In this document: positions 1 to 11,387 of the stretch, in pieces
How the letters are laid out: the number at the start of each line of letters is the position of its first letter
How positions within the stretch are numbered: position 1 is the stretch's first letter
NCBI GenBank assembly: GCA_903813345.2
Contig: CAIIXF020000006.1
Coordinates: 32,308,710 to 32,372,709, forward strand
Direction of reading: 5' to 3'
From: Owenia fusiformis
Lineage: Eukaryota > Annelida > Polychaeta > Sabellida > Oweniidae
DNA length: 64,000 nucleotides
Translations under genes and position numbers: made by a program
The notes under the pieces: model-generated
Databases searched by the model: none
What the model was told of the DNA's origin: nothing
Seen by the model: only the letters and a program-made list of their open reading frames with translations

Positions 1-621
1 CCCAAAAATATCAATTTATTTCATCAATCCATATGATGAGAAGCCATTTCCATTGATCGGGTGAATCAAATCATTAATGTTAGGATTATTATCCCGTAGA
101 ACTAAGTTCTGAGGGATATAGGGAACGCCCCTGTCCATCCGTCTGTACTTACGTCCGTACTTACAACCGTACGTACGTCCGTCCAGGGCAATAACTCAAA
201 TGCCGTTGGCCCGATTTTGTTCATATTTTGTATACATATACCCTATGGGGGTAGAAGTTCTGCTTTAAAGGGGATTTAATCAAAATGGCCACTCATTTAA
301 AAATCACGGCCATTTTAGTGCAGATTTTAGAGTAATTTAAGTGCAATATGTAAAATATGTAATAGCAATATGTTTTAAATGTAAAAAAATTATATAGGAC
401 ATTAATAAAGCTAGAAATGTAGATATTAAAGAAGCACATGGCAGCCATCTTGAAAAATGGCGGCCTTTACTCATTATTTTACGATTTTTGCTGGAACTCG
501 AAAAGTAGTGGAGCGATTTTGTTCATATTTGGTATGTAAATACTATAAGCATGGCACACTGTCTAATGACACTTTTGGTAGAAGGTGGCCATTTTGAAAA
601 ATGGCCGCCATTTTAACATAT

Positions 622-1203
622 TTTATTGTTAGTACCTCAAATGAAATACCCGATTCTGATTGGTTGATTAGCGGTCAACAATATGCACTGTTGACCGCTA
701 CTAGGTACTGTTGACCGCTACTTTTGAAAAAAGTTTCATGACGTCATAATGTTTATATATAAAACATGGTAGACGGACATTTTGCAAACGTGATATTTTG
801 ACTTTACTAGACGACAAGTATAGCAAAAATACAAATAGAAACATAAAATTAACATTAATTTACTAATGAGAACCCAGTGATGTACCGAAAACAGAGAGTT
901 TAGCTTCCACTGTCTTCAGATTTTCTAAAAAAAATATTGTTGGCGTGGTTCGGAGAAAAGATTGTGAAATGAAAACATGCCGATTAATGATTGACGTGTA
1001 TATGTGTATTATTAGTTTCTTCGGACTAACAAAACAATTGTAGACCTCTCCATTCGGTCAACCGTCAAAATCATATACCTCGACTGTAAACCTTGAAACT
1101 ACTGTTGACCTCGACCTTCGGTCTCTGTCAACATTAGTTTCTCGGTTTACAGTCTCGGTATACAATTTTGCCGGTTGACCTCTGGAGAGGTCAACAATTG
1201 TAT
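622..1203. mobile_element. ~580-bp insertion in family A, GTTGACC/GGTCAAC-rich
   Basis: Family A sequence breaks off after the ATTTTAACATATTTTA block and resumes at ACTATAACTTAAAAAG, so the intervening DNA is an insertion. It carries at least seven GTTGACC or GGTCAAC motifs clustered at both ends, including a 9-bp-stem hairpin at about 1172-1193. A second inverted pair (GACTGTAAACC / GGTTTACAGTC) lies in the right third. The exact ends and target duplication are not clear. It resembles a non-autonomous DNA element; no reading frame is recognisable. Confidence 0.55.
739..764 (+). promoter_or_regulatory. CRE plus TATA-like motif pair
   Basis: A perfect cAMP-response-type palindrome TGACGTCA (739-746) is followed 7 bp later by TATATATAAAA (754-764). 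An inverted CCAAT (ATTGG) lies upstream near 660. The arrangement looks like a core promoter inside the inserted element. There is no evidence of transcription and no recognisable downstream ORF, so this is a motif-based suggestion only. Confidence 0.3.
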
Positions 1204-1688
1204 ACTATAACTTAAAAAGGAGTGGAGCAATTTTGTTCATATTTGGTATGTAAATACTAATAAGCATGGCACACTGTCCAATAACACTTTTGGTAGAGGG
1301 TGGCCATTTTGAAAAATGGCCACCATTTTAACGTATTTTACTATGACTGGAAAGTAGTGGAGTGATTTTGTTTATATTTGGTATGTGAATACTATAAGCA
1401 TGGCACACTGTCTAATGGCACTTTTGGTAGAAAGTGGCCATTTTGATAAATGGCTGCCATCTTTGCTATATACCAGCCATGGCTGTTCAATGGGATTTGC
1501 TATGCGTTGCTGTTGTCTAGTTGTCATCGTCATGGGGCAGGAAAGGTCGAAAATGAATTGTTTTCTTGCCTGAATATTTTCCAGTAGCAATTCCAATCAG
1601 ACTGACTTGATAATCAAAAAATGGCAACTCTTCTGGTTTTGATTGTCCTTTTTGAGGAGATAGAGCGTTATCTCTGATTGTTCCCTGC

Positions 1689-1763
1689 GCATTATACGGA
1701 AACCCATTATACCGACACGCATTGTACCGAAAGGCATTGTACCGAATGCCATAATACTGACGC
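1689..1763. repeat. 15-bp tandem repeat, 5 copies
   Basis: Five 15-bp units of the type GCATTGTACCGAAAG lie head to tail, with a partial sixth unit after. Units differ at 2-5 positions. There is no link to a gene. Confidence 0.75.
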
Positions 1764-2895
1764 ACATTGTAAAGTTTTCCTGCGTGTATCTATCTGCGAT
1801 GTAACTTTTAAGAGACAATGCAAGCGCAACTTAATTGATAGATAAATTATCGATCGAACACATATTTAAAGTTTATTTGGAGTAAAATATTAGACAGTTT
1901 TTAGGTTTTGATACATGATATTCATTAATTAGAATTGACGAAAATCTTAACAAACGAGACAACATGTATTTTGAGACGAGAACAACCTGTCATCAGAGCA
2001 TCAGAGATAGAAAAGCCACCCATTCGTTTGTCTATTTGTCCGTCTATTTATTCGGAAAACAACTCAATAGTTTATAGGAATACCCCTAATGGCCACAGGA
2101 CGTCTGATTTAGAACAATCTTCGAAAATGGAAGCCAGTTAATTCCAACATTTAGTGTTGTCTAGCCTTTAATTCAAGGATCCCTTCTTGAGGGCAGAAAA
2201 ACGGGATAAAAATGTAAAAGAAAATACAGTAATCTTAAACATGTTCTTCGGGTTGGATTATCAAATCACAAAAATATTTTTTTCTTTTCACAACCTTTAT
2301 TTTGCTAAACAGGACATTTCGGATCTACCTAAATAAAATAAAAATACAGTAAATTGAATTGAAATTAAATGTAACCCATTGTATTACACGAACTGACAAC
2401 ATTACGTAGAATCAACTGTTACGCATTGAACTTTATTAATCTATGACAAAACATTTTTTGCTAGAATATTACATATGATTTGAAATAGCGAGCCATGTGT
2501 ACATCAAACCATTGGAAAGCTTGTTTAGTGTTCTTTAATCTCATTCATAACAAAATTGAATAAAATGTTCATGGACTGGGAAATTAAGTGTTACGCACAG
2601 AACTTTAATGATAAATCAAGAAATATCTTCGCAAGCTCAACATTATGTACGTCTTTTGTTTATGATATGAAATACATTGTATTCTTCTTTATTTTGATCC
2701 AAACTAAACTTAAATAATAAATAAAAGTGACATATTTTTTCAGACTTACAACTTTACATGAAGGTTTGACTTGGGCTGTGATTTTAGGGTGTTTGCAGTT
2801 TTAAGTTTCCCTTCCTTGATGAAACTTAAGAAAAATGTAAAATAACACACATAAAATGGTGGCCATTCTTCAAAATGGTCGACTAGTCCCCAAAG
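1764..2895. other. Unassigned sequence
   Basis: No gene is recognised. It is AT-rich, with a weak direct repeat of about 171 bp: the string TGTTACGCA followed by GAACTTTA occurs near 2418 and 2589. The short reading frame at 1935-2141 has no recognisable domain. Confidence 0.5.
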
Positions 2896-5490
2896 TTTTA
2901 TTATCCCATCGAACGAAGTTCGGAGGGATATAGGGAACGCCTCCGTCCGTCCGTCCGTCCGTACGTCCGTCCGTCCGGGCAATAACTCAAATACCGTTGG
3001 CCCGATTTTATTCATATTTTGTACACATATACCCTATGGGGGTAGAAGTTCTGCTCGAAAGACGATTTTCAAAATGGCCGCTCATTTAAAAATGGCGGCC
3101 ATTTTAGTGCCGATTTTACCATAATTTAGGTGCAATATGTAAAACTGTAATAGCAATATGTTTTATGGGCCATGCTTAAAGTATTCACATTCCAAATATG
3201 AACAAAATCGCTCAACTACTTTTCAAGTTACAGCAAAAATCGTAAAATGACGTGCAAGAAGGCAGCCATTTTTCAAGATGGCTGCCATGTATTTCTTCTG
3301 TATTTACATTTCTAGCTTAATCAATGTCCTTTATAACTTTTTATGTCACCACCAAAAGTGGTGACATATTGTTATGGTCTCCGTTTTTTTTTGCAACGGC
3401 GGTTGGTGGTTGGCGGTTGGTGGTTGGAGGTTGGCGTCCGGCGTCTGTAACAATTTCTTACAACTTCCTATAACTTAACAAATACTGTTTATACTGACTT
3501 CAATTTTTTTCTAAATCATCTACATGTTCTCAGAAGTTCAAATCTGACTTTAGATTTGACATTTGACCTTCAATGACCTTCTCAAGGTCAAAAAGGTCTT
3601 TTTTCAACTTGCTTCTCATTGACTAAATTTTTTTTCAAAATCATCTACATGTTCTCAGAAATTCAAATCTGACTTTAGATTTGACTTTAGATTTGACATT
3701 TGACCTTCAAATCTGACTTAAGATTTGACATTTGACCTTCAATGACCTTCTCAAGGTCAAAAAAGGTCAAAAAGGTCTGTTTTCAACTTGCTTCAAATTG
3801 ACAAAAAAAAAATTTCAAAATCATCTACGTGTTCTCAGAAATTCAAATCTGACTTAAGATTTGACATTTGACCTTCTCAAGGTCAAAAAAGGTCAAAAAG
3901 GTCTGTTTTCAACTTGCTTCAAATTGACTAAAAAGATTTTTCAAAATCATCTACGTGTTCTCAGAAATTCAAATCTGACTTTAGATTTGACTTAAGGTTT
4001 GACATTTGACCTTCAATGACCTTCTCAAAGTCAAAAAAGGTCAGAAAGGTCTTTTTTCAACTTGCTTCAAATTGACTAAATTTTTTTTTCACAATCATCT
4101 ACATGTTCTCAGAAATTCAAATCTGACTTTAGATTTGACATTTGACCTTCAATGACCTTCTCAATGTCAAAAAAGGTCAAAAAGGTATTTTTTCATCTTG
4201 CTTCAAATTGACTAAATTTTTTTTTCAAAATCATCTACATGTTCTCAAAAATTCAAATATGACTTTAGATTTGACATTTGACCTTCTCAAGGTCAAAAAA
4301 GGTCAAAAAGGTATTTTTCAACTTGCTTCAAATTGACTAAAAAAAATTTTCAAAATCATCTACGTGTTCTCAGAAATTCAAATCTGACTTTAGATTTGAC
4401 TTAAGGTTTGACATTTGACCTTCAATGACCTTCTCAAAGTCAAAAAAGGTCAAAAAGGTCTTTTTTCAACTTGCTTTAAATTGACTAAATTTTTTTTTCA
4501 AAATCATCTACGTGTTCTCAGAAATTCAAATCTGACTTTAGATTTGACTTAAGGTTTGACATTGGACCTTCAATGACCTTCTCAAAGTCAAAAAAGGTCA
4601 AAAAGGTCTTTTTTCAACTTGCTTCAAATTGACAAAAAATTTTTTTCAAAATCATCTACATGTTCTCAGAAATTCAAATCTGACTTTAGATTTGACATTT
4701 GACCTTCAATGACCTTCTCAATGTCAAAAAAGGTCAAAAAGGTATTTTTTCATCTTGCTTCAAATTGACTAAATTTTTTTTTCAAAATCATCTACATGTT
4801 CTCAGAAATTCAAATATGACTTTAGATTTGACATTTGACCTTCAATGACCTTCTCAAGGTCAAAAAAGGTCAAAAAGGTCTTTTTCAACTTGCTTCAAAT
4901 TGACTTATTTTTTTTCAAAATCATCTACATGTTCTCAGAAATTCAAATCTGACTTTAGATTTGACATTTGACCTTTAATGACCTTCTCAAGGTCAAAAAA
5001 GGTCAAAAAGGTCTGTTTCAACTTGCTTCAAATTGACCAAATTTTTTTTTCAAAATCATCTACATCTTTTCAGAAGTTCAAATTTGACTTTACAAGTTCT
5101 CAGAAGTTCAAATATGACTTTAGATTTGACCTTTGACCTTCAATGACCTTCTCAAGGTCAAAGGGTATTTTCCAACTTGCTTTAAATTGACCAAATTGTT
5201 TTAGGTGGTGACATTTTGTCATGTTAATGCCTTGTTTACATTTAAAACATATTGCTATTACAGTTTTATATGCAGTACCTAAATTTCTGTAAAATCGGCA
5301 CTAAAATGGTGGCCATTTTGAACATCGGTTTTCGAGCAGAACTTCTACCCCCATTGGGTATATGTGTACAAAATATGAACAAAATCGGGCCAACGGTATT
5401 TGAGTTATTGCCCGGACGGACAAACGGACGGACGGACGGATAAACAGAGGCGTTTCTTATATCCCTCCGAACTTCTTTCGATGGGATAAT
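2896..5490. repeat. Family A repeat, copy 2, palindromic form
   Basis: Both ends are the same family A terminus in inverted orientation: ATCCCATCGAACGAAGTTCG at the left and its reverse complement at the right near 5466-5488. Each is followed inward by the GGAC/GTCC microsatellite and the CCGTTGGCCCGATTTT block. This makes a long-armed palindrome of about 260 bp per arm. The right half is split by the satellite-bearing element at 3343-5215: family A text stops at CCTTTATAACTTTTT and resumes at TTTACATTTAAAACATATTG. Confidence 0.8.
3343..5215. mobile_element. Satellite-bearing element with ATGTCACCACC termini
   Basis: Terminal inverted repeats ATGTCACCACC / GGTGGTGACAT bound an insertion into family A. 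The left end forms a hairpin with the adjacent GTGGTGACAT. Inside are about 13 imperfect tandem units of 124-180 bp (commonly 126-148). Each contains a Ca(t/a)CTACATGTTCTCAG-type block, alternating (A)TTTGAC / GTCAAA strings and a poly-T tract. The length steps come from loss or gain of ATTTGAC sub-blocks. No protein is encoded. About 17 bp between the right terminus and the resumed host repeat are unexplained. Confidence 0.7.
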
Positions 5491-7165
5491 TATTGCTGTG
5501 ACAGTGTGAGGATGTTCCAAAATCTGTTGGTGTACCTCTTGATTGATTCTTTTCCAGTTAACTTTTATTACAGACTTGTCAATCCAAAATGCCCTGGCTC
5601 TAAACTGTTTGATTCATATTCAAAAAAGTAATAGGTGCTATACCTAAGGCTACAGATGGACAAACTATCCCCAGATTCCATTTGATATGTGTGTTTAAAC
5701 TAAAGGCCAGGTCATTAAGTTCAAATTACATTGCTTTTATACAGGAATGGATGGATTACTATAAAAAAAATAGAAAGAATTCGTAAGTTTATTTCATTTT
5801 TTGAAGTGTCAAGTTATGTCCAGATGTCTCCATTAACAGTATGGTCTGATGGTAATGAATATTTCCTCCAGTGACTTCACGTCAGCAGCTAAAACTTGCA
5901 CACCAAAATATTACAATTTAGTATGACTTGGAGTTCAAGGGATCAACCTTTATTTATGGATTTGTCATCTGTCTAGTCATAAAATAAAGCCGGAATTACA
6001 GAAATGTTAATAATTTGAGCTATTTTGATTTCATGTCTGCTTTTGATTTTTCGAAATGATTTTTGTTGATCGGAGAGTCTGGCTTTGTATGAAAAACCTC
6101 TCGTACCCACATACGTGGGCCTTGACACAGTCTTTGAAGAGTGCAATTATAATTTTTTAAAGATTCATTCTCGGTTTATGCTAAATTATAGATGCATTAT
6201 TAAAGATGCACCCGTTCCCTATGCCTTTGTCTATACAATAATAGAATAAAGCCAAATTGCAGAATTGTTAATTGTAAAATGTAATAGCTCAAATTCATAA
6301 TAAATATATATTCATAATGAACAGCTGATGAAATGGTTTAATTTTTCAGGCTTAAGAGTTGATTTCATGGTTTAAAACCTTTTACTCTGGTGATTCTATT
6401 TTCGAACTATGAATGAAGGTTCATTTTAAGTCGACTATTCAACCTTGAAAGCCATATTACATGTATTAAGAGTCGAGTAAATGGTGAAAATGTTCTTTTT
6501 ATGAAGCTGGGAAGTCAAAACATCACTCAAAGAAATTCTAGAAGATCATTTTGAAGCATTTAAAATCAAATCCACGGCAAAATCTGATTAATTGAAATAT
6601 TCACATATTCATATTTTGTCAATTGTATCTCCCAGAACTCCTTAACTCTTGTAATTCCAGCTTTATTTTATGACTAGACAGTTGACATATACATAGATAG
6701 CCATATGGGTGCATTAATTCATCTATAATTCAACATAAACTTACAATGATCTAACACGACATTTTCTTTGGTTTCAACATCCGGTTTATTTACACGTGAA
6801 TATTGCATCATGGGGGTTGCGATGCATTATGGGTGAACACAATAACACAATTACTACATATCGTTACTTTATAAAAAAAGATTAACATGTTACAATTTCT
6901 AAAATATTTGTCATGGTGGGGAACTACCTACTTTATGTATGAAAATATGTGTGACTGAATATAAAATTCTTACATGTCACTTCAGAATTGTAACCAAGTT
7001 AGAACCTACTGTATTAAATGTTTTCAAATATGAAAAATATCTGAATATATATCAAATGTTTGTTCTTTACATCAATGAACATTACAAGTTTTATCTTTCT
7101 ACAGGTTTTAAAACTTGTAGATTTTCTCAATGGAACTGAAACTGTAGGTTCTTTACAATCTTTTT
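5491..7165. other. No gene seen; contains a 38-bp inverted repeat
   Basis: No host gene is recognised. 5964-6001 and 6649-6686 are inverted copies of a 38-bp block (about 35/38 matching) containing TAGTCATAAAATAAAGC. This suggests the ends of a roughly 720-bp fold-back element. Related AAAGCC(A/G)(A/G)A blocks near 5986 and 6250 hint at internal duplication. Confidence 0.45.
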
Positions 7166-8458
7166 CTGACATAACCAGAACAACGGCAACGCCAAAGCGT
7201 AGCGAATCCCATCGAACAGAAATAGCTGGCATTTTTACAAACGAAATATATAGCAAATATCATAAAATAACACACATAAGAAAGTTGTCATCAGAAGAAG
7301 TAATATGCTTTTTTATAGTATTCACATGCCAATTAGAACAAAATCGCTCCACTACTTTTCGAGTTATAGTAAAATACTTTAAAATGGAGGCCATTTTCAA
7401 AATGGCCGCCTTCTACCAAAAGTGTCATAAGACAGTGTGCCATGCTAATAGTATTCGAATACCAAATATGAACAAAATCGCTCCACTACTTTTCAAGTTA
7501 CAGCAAAAATCGTAAAATAATGAGTAAAGGCCGAGTAAAATACGTTTAAATGGCGACCATTTTTCAAATTCCATTTTTTGTCATCAGAAGAAGTAATATG
7601 CTTTTTTTACAGTATTCACATGGCAAATATGAACAAAATCGCTCCACTACTTTTCGAGTTACAGTAAAATACTTTAAAATGGTGGCCATTTTTCAAAATG
7701 GCCGCCTTCTACCAAAAGTGTCATTAGACAGTGTGCCATGCTTATATTATTCACATACCAAATATGAACAAAATCGCTCCACTACTTTCCGAGTTATAGC
7801 AAAATACGTTAGAATGGCGCCTCCTTCTACCAAAAATGTCATTAGACAGTGTGCCATGCTTATAGTATTCACAAACCAAATATGAACAAAATCGCTCCAC
7901 TTCTTTTTGAGTTAAAGTAAAATATGTTAAAATGGCGACCATTTTTCAAAATGGCGGCAAATTTTCAAAATGGCCTCTTCCTACCAAAAGTGTCATTAGA
8001 CAGTGAGCCATGCTTATAGTATTCACATACCAAATATGAACAAAATCGCTCCAATACTTCTTGAGTTACAGCAAAAATCGTAAAATAACGAGTAAAGGCC
8101 GCCATTTTTCAAGATGGCTGCCATGTGCTATTTTAATTTCTACATTTCTAGCTTTATCAATGTCCTATATAATTTTTTTACATTTAAAACATAATGCTAT
8201 CACAGTTTTACATATTGCACCTAAATTACTGTAAAATCGGCACTAAAATGGCCGCCATTTATAAATGAGCGGCCATTTTGAAAATCGGCTTTTCAGCAGA
8301 ACTTCTACCCCCATAGGGTATATGTGTACAAAATATGAACAAAATCGGGCCAACAGTATTTGAGTTATTGCCTGGACGGAAGTACGGACGGACGGACGGA
8401 CGGACGGACGGACGGAGGCATTCCCTATATCCCTCCGAACTTCGTTCGATGGGACAAT
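7166..8458 (-). repeat. Family A repeat, copy 3
   Basis: This reverse-orientation copy starts with the AACCAGAACAACGGCAACGC terminus near 7170. It continues with several ~130-bp units (each with CCAAATATGAACAAAATCGC) and ends with GGACGG microsatellite and the CGAACTTCGTTCGATGGGA hairpin. The chance reading frames 7060-7515 and 7550-7885 translate the repeat and are not genes. Confidence 0.9.
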
Positions 8459-8525
8459 AACCTTTTGAGTTGAATTAGGCAACATAGTCCCTTTACTTGG
8501 GAATTAGTTGAATTGTTATCTTTAG

Positions 8526-10250
8526 CCAGATTCAAACTTGATTGAACTTTTGGTGAACAAGGTATATGACATGGGATTTTTGTGGGGGTGTGACATGGAT
8601 CAGGGATCTTTGTTGGAATATAGCAAGGATCTGCTGGAATACTTCAGGACTAGAACATAAGCCTTGTGGGAGTCTATTATAGCAGTACCGGCCCAAGGGG
8701 GTGTTAAAAGTGGTTAACAATTGGGACTCCGGGTGAAGCTTGATTTAAATGACGAAGATGCGTCAAGTTTTGAAAAATATTTTGATCCTCACATTTCACT
8801 GATCGTAGCATCTTTCTTAGGGAGAGGATAATGTTGCCTCATTACACATGCATTCAAATCAGATGGATCACTGATCAATAGTTGTACGTACTTTATCATG
8901 AGTGTGAACACATACCATGCTATTTACCCATTCTGTGGGCTGATCCACTTTTCTTAAGATTCCTATATATTCTAATTTGTCTAAATTTTCTTTAACCCTA
9001 TCTTTATAAGGTTGCGAGACTGTTCTCAGAGCATGTATGACAGGTTCTCAATTTTCTTTCAATTTTCTCTCGTATGTGAACAGGTGAATGGCATGCATGT
9101 ATTCCCACTTATAGGTTTAAACATTGTCGGATAGCACTTCTCTACATTTTCAATACTAGATACATTTTGAAAATTGCCATCAGACAAATCTGGCATATTT
9201 TCAGATTTCTGATCATGATTATTCACTGTATATATTCTTCGAACAAGATTCAGATGTTCACAAGATTTCTGACCTAATATGGGGTCACCTTTGCTAACCA
9301 ATACAAACATGACATTGTACGTTGTAGCAAACTCTCTTGCAACAAACCTGTGTCACACAAACACCCTTGCTATCAATAGGTGATCAATTATAATCAATGA
9401 GTGACACATGTTTCTTGACAATTTTAGGCTTTTTCTTTAACAGATTGTAGTCAGACATAGACAATAGATTGGCCTTAGCACCTGTATCCAACTTCACTGG
9501 TATCACTGTATCTGTGTATTGTTAATGACCATTATCAGATCATTGGATGCAGGATCGGAGCTGATGAGCCTACTACTGTACCATATTCACATTTACATCA
9601 CCAATCAGGCCAATGTTGCCTGTTCTGAAGCATCATCAGGCATTATTGTGGTCTGTATCATATTTGGAACTGAATCACTATCATGAACATCACTATCAGG
9701 ATTATTATGGCCTGCATCATATCTGGAACTGAGTCATTATCAGGAACATCACTATCAGGCATTATTATGGCCTGTATTCTACCATGTGGATTATCACTCT
9801 GTATATCACTATGTGGATTATCAGTATCACTCTGTATAATATCACTATGTGGATTATCACTCTGTGGAATATCAGATTGTTTGTTGTTGGCATCATCACG
9901 AATGTTTATGGTATTTATGAAGAATTCTTTTTCACTACAACTTGACGAATCATCCGATATTTGATGTACAGTTCTACGACGACCACCTTTGCGACGACCT
10001 TTGTGCCTCTCAGTCTGGGAACTGGGTCGCGACGATGATTTCCCTGATTCCAAACCTAGACACTTCCTTGCACCAGAAAAGTGATTTTTTCCATTACAAG
10101 AGACACATGTTTTGCCATAAGCTGGGCATTAACGACTTTCATGGCCTTTATTGCAAAATTTACAGTTTTGTATACAATTAACCTGACTTCCTTCAGCAGG
10201 TTTGCTTGCTCCGGCGATTTTCTTCGCCTGGTTATGCATGTCCAATGACA
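8526..10250 (-). pseudogene. Decayed Gypsy-type LTR retrotransposon (gag zinc knuckle, protease, RT start)
   Basis: Read on the minus strand from 10250 downward, fragments appear in the order expected for Gypsy gag-pol. Near 10160-10060 are two CCHC-type zinc knuckles; the first is broken by an in-frame stop, and the segment contains CPAYGKTC. A basic, Ser/Asp-rich spacer with short tandem peptide repeats (9658-10053) follows. Next is an aspartic-protease active site LDTGA at 9477-9491, then a linker segment (9059-9310). Last is the start of reverse transcriptase, with LPQGL and PEVFQ strings (8532-8720). Stops and frame changes between the blocks mean it is dead. No LTRs, integrase or RNase H were seen. 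The knuckle and RT style resemble the Mag/K02A2.6 group of Gypsy; that assignment rests on family knowledge, not a search. Confidence 0.75.
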
Positions 10251-10955
10251 TTTTGGGTAGTAGGCAGCAATTTTGAAAAATGGCTGCCATTTTTACGTGT
10301 GCTATTTTAAATTTTTTACTAGCCTATAACTCAAGAAGTAGTTGAGGGATTTTGTTCATATTTTATATGTGAATACTACAAGCATGGCACACTGTCTAAT
10401 GAGACTTTGGGTAGTAGGCGGCCATTTTAAAAATGGCTGTCATTTTTACATTTTTTACTATAACTTGAAAAATATTAAAGCGATTTTGTTCATATTTGAT
10501 ATGTGAATACTTTAAGCATGGCACATTGTCTAATAAAACTTTGGGGAGAAGTCGGCCATTTTGAAAAGTGGTCACCATTTTTATTTGTGTTATTTTACAT
10601 ATTTTATTATAACTCAAAAAGTAAAGAGTGATTTTGTTCATATTTGATATGTGAATACTCGTAAGGATTGCACACTGTCTTATGACATTTTGGGTAGTAG
10701 GCGGCCATTTTAAAAAATGGCCACCATTTACATGTACATGTGTGTGATTTTTAAAAATTTTATATGTCGCTACTTTAAAGCATATTACTTCTTCTGATGA
10801 CAACTTGGCCAGTGAGCAACCATTTTGAAAATGGTGGCCTTTTCTTATGTGTGTTATTTTATGATATTTGCTTTAAATTTTGTTTGTAAAAATGCCAGCC
10901 ATTTCTGTTCGATGGGATTCGCTACGCTTTGGCGTTGCCGATGTTCTGGTTGTTC
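10236..10955 (+). repeat. Family A repeat, copy 4 (right part only)
   Basis: It starts inside a ~130-bp unit (GACATTTTGGGTAGTAGGC) and ends with GTTCGATGGGATTCGC and CGCTACGCTTTGGCG near 10950. The left half is missing; the Gypsy relic directly abuts it. Confidence 0.8.
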
Positions 10956-11044
10956 ATGCCGATAACTAACTGGTCTCTTAGACATGATGATTCTTGCGCA
11001 TCATAATTCAAATCTGCTAAATACTCATCAAATGTCTCTGTTGA

Positions 11045-11350
11045 CATGGCTTTCTACAATGCAGGACACCTGAAATTATTTGTTAAGCTGGGAAATGGGC
11101 CAAAATTGAATTTTGCGAGACAAAAGTGGCGACCATTTTGAAAATAGTTTTCTGTATTGGTGTTGAACAAAAATAACTTAAAACGGGAATCCTATCGACA
11201 GAGGTTTTAAAGCAAATGGTCCAAAAGTGAATTTCGCGATACAAAAATGGCGGCCATTTTGAAAATAGGTGAGCTTTTAAACCAGGAGTCATAGGGGGTT
11301 TTCTATGTTGATGTTGAACAAAAATAACTTAAAACGGAATCCTATTTCTG
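11045..11350 (+). repeat. Family B repeat fragment
   Basis: It shares the strings ACACCTGAAATTATTTGT, CTATCGACAGAGG and AACAAAAATAACTTAAAACG with the tandem array at 34990-36310. Two incomplete units remain. Confidence 0.7.
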
Positions 11351-11387
11351 CAAAAAACACATTTTCACCCAAAAACACATTTTGACA

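Larger units (their letters stand above)
86..1530 (+). repeat. Family A repeat, copy 1
   Basis: The left end is a diverged form of the family terminus (hairpin CGAACGAAGTTCG, here GTAGAACTAAGTTCT), followed by a GTCC-rich simple repeat. The body has a block beginning CCGTTGGCCCGATTTTGTTC and then ~130-bp tandem units, each with ATGGC(G/C)GCCAT palindromes and the string GCATGGCACACTGTCTAATG. The right end near 1485-1530 is a mutated version of the GTTCGATGGGATTCGC terminus. It is interrupted by another element at about 622-1203. No coding capacity is seen; short reading frames here are by-products of the repeat. Confidence 0.8.

Noticed and set aside
3343-5215. ATTTGAC/GTCAAA units as a CRISPR array
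   Set aside because: Units vary in length, there are no unique spacers of fixed size, and the context is an animal genome.
7060-7885. Frames of 151 and 111 codons with repeated ENRSTTFRVI-type peptides
   Set aside because: They translate the family A units. The same peptides appear in every copy and on both strands; not a protein family.
9683-9964. 93-codon plus-strand frame rich in Ser, Leu, Cys and Ile
   Set aside because: It is the antisense of the low-complexity spacer in the Gypsy relic, which reads sensibly on the minus strand.
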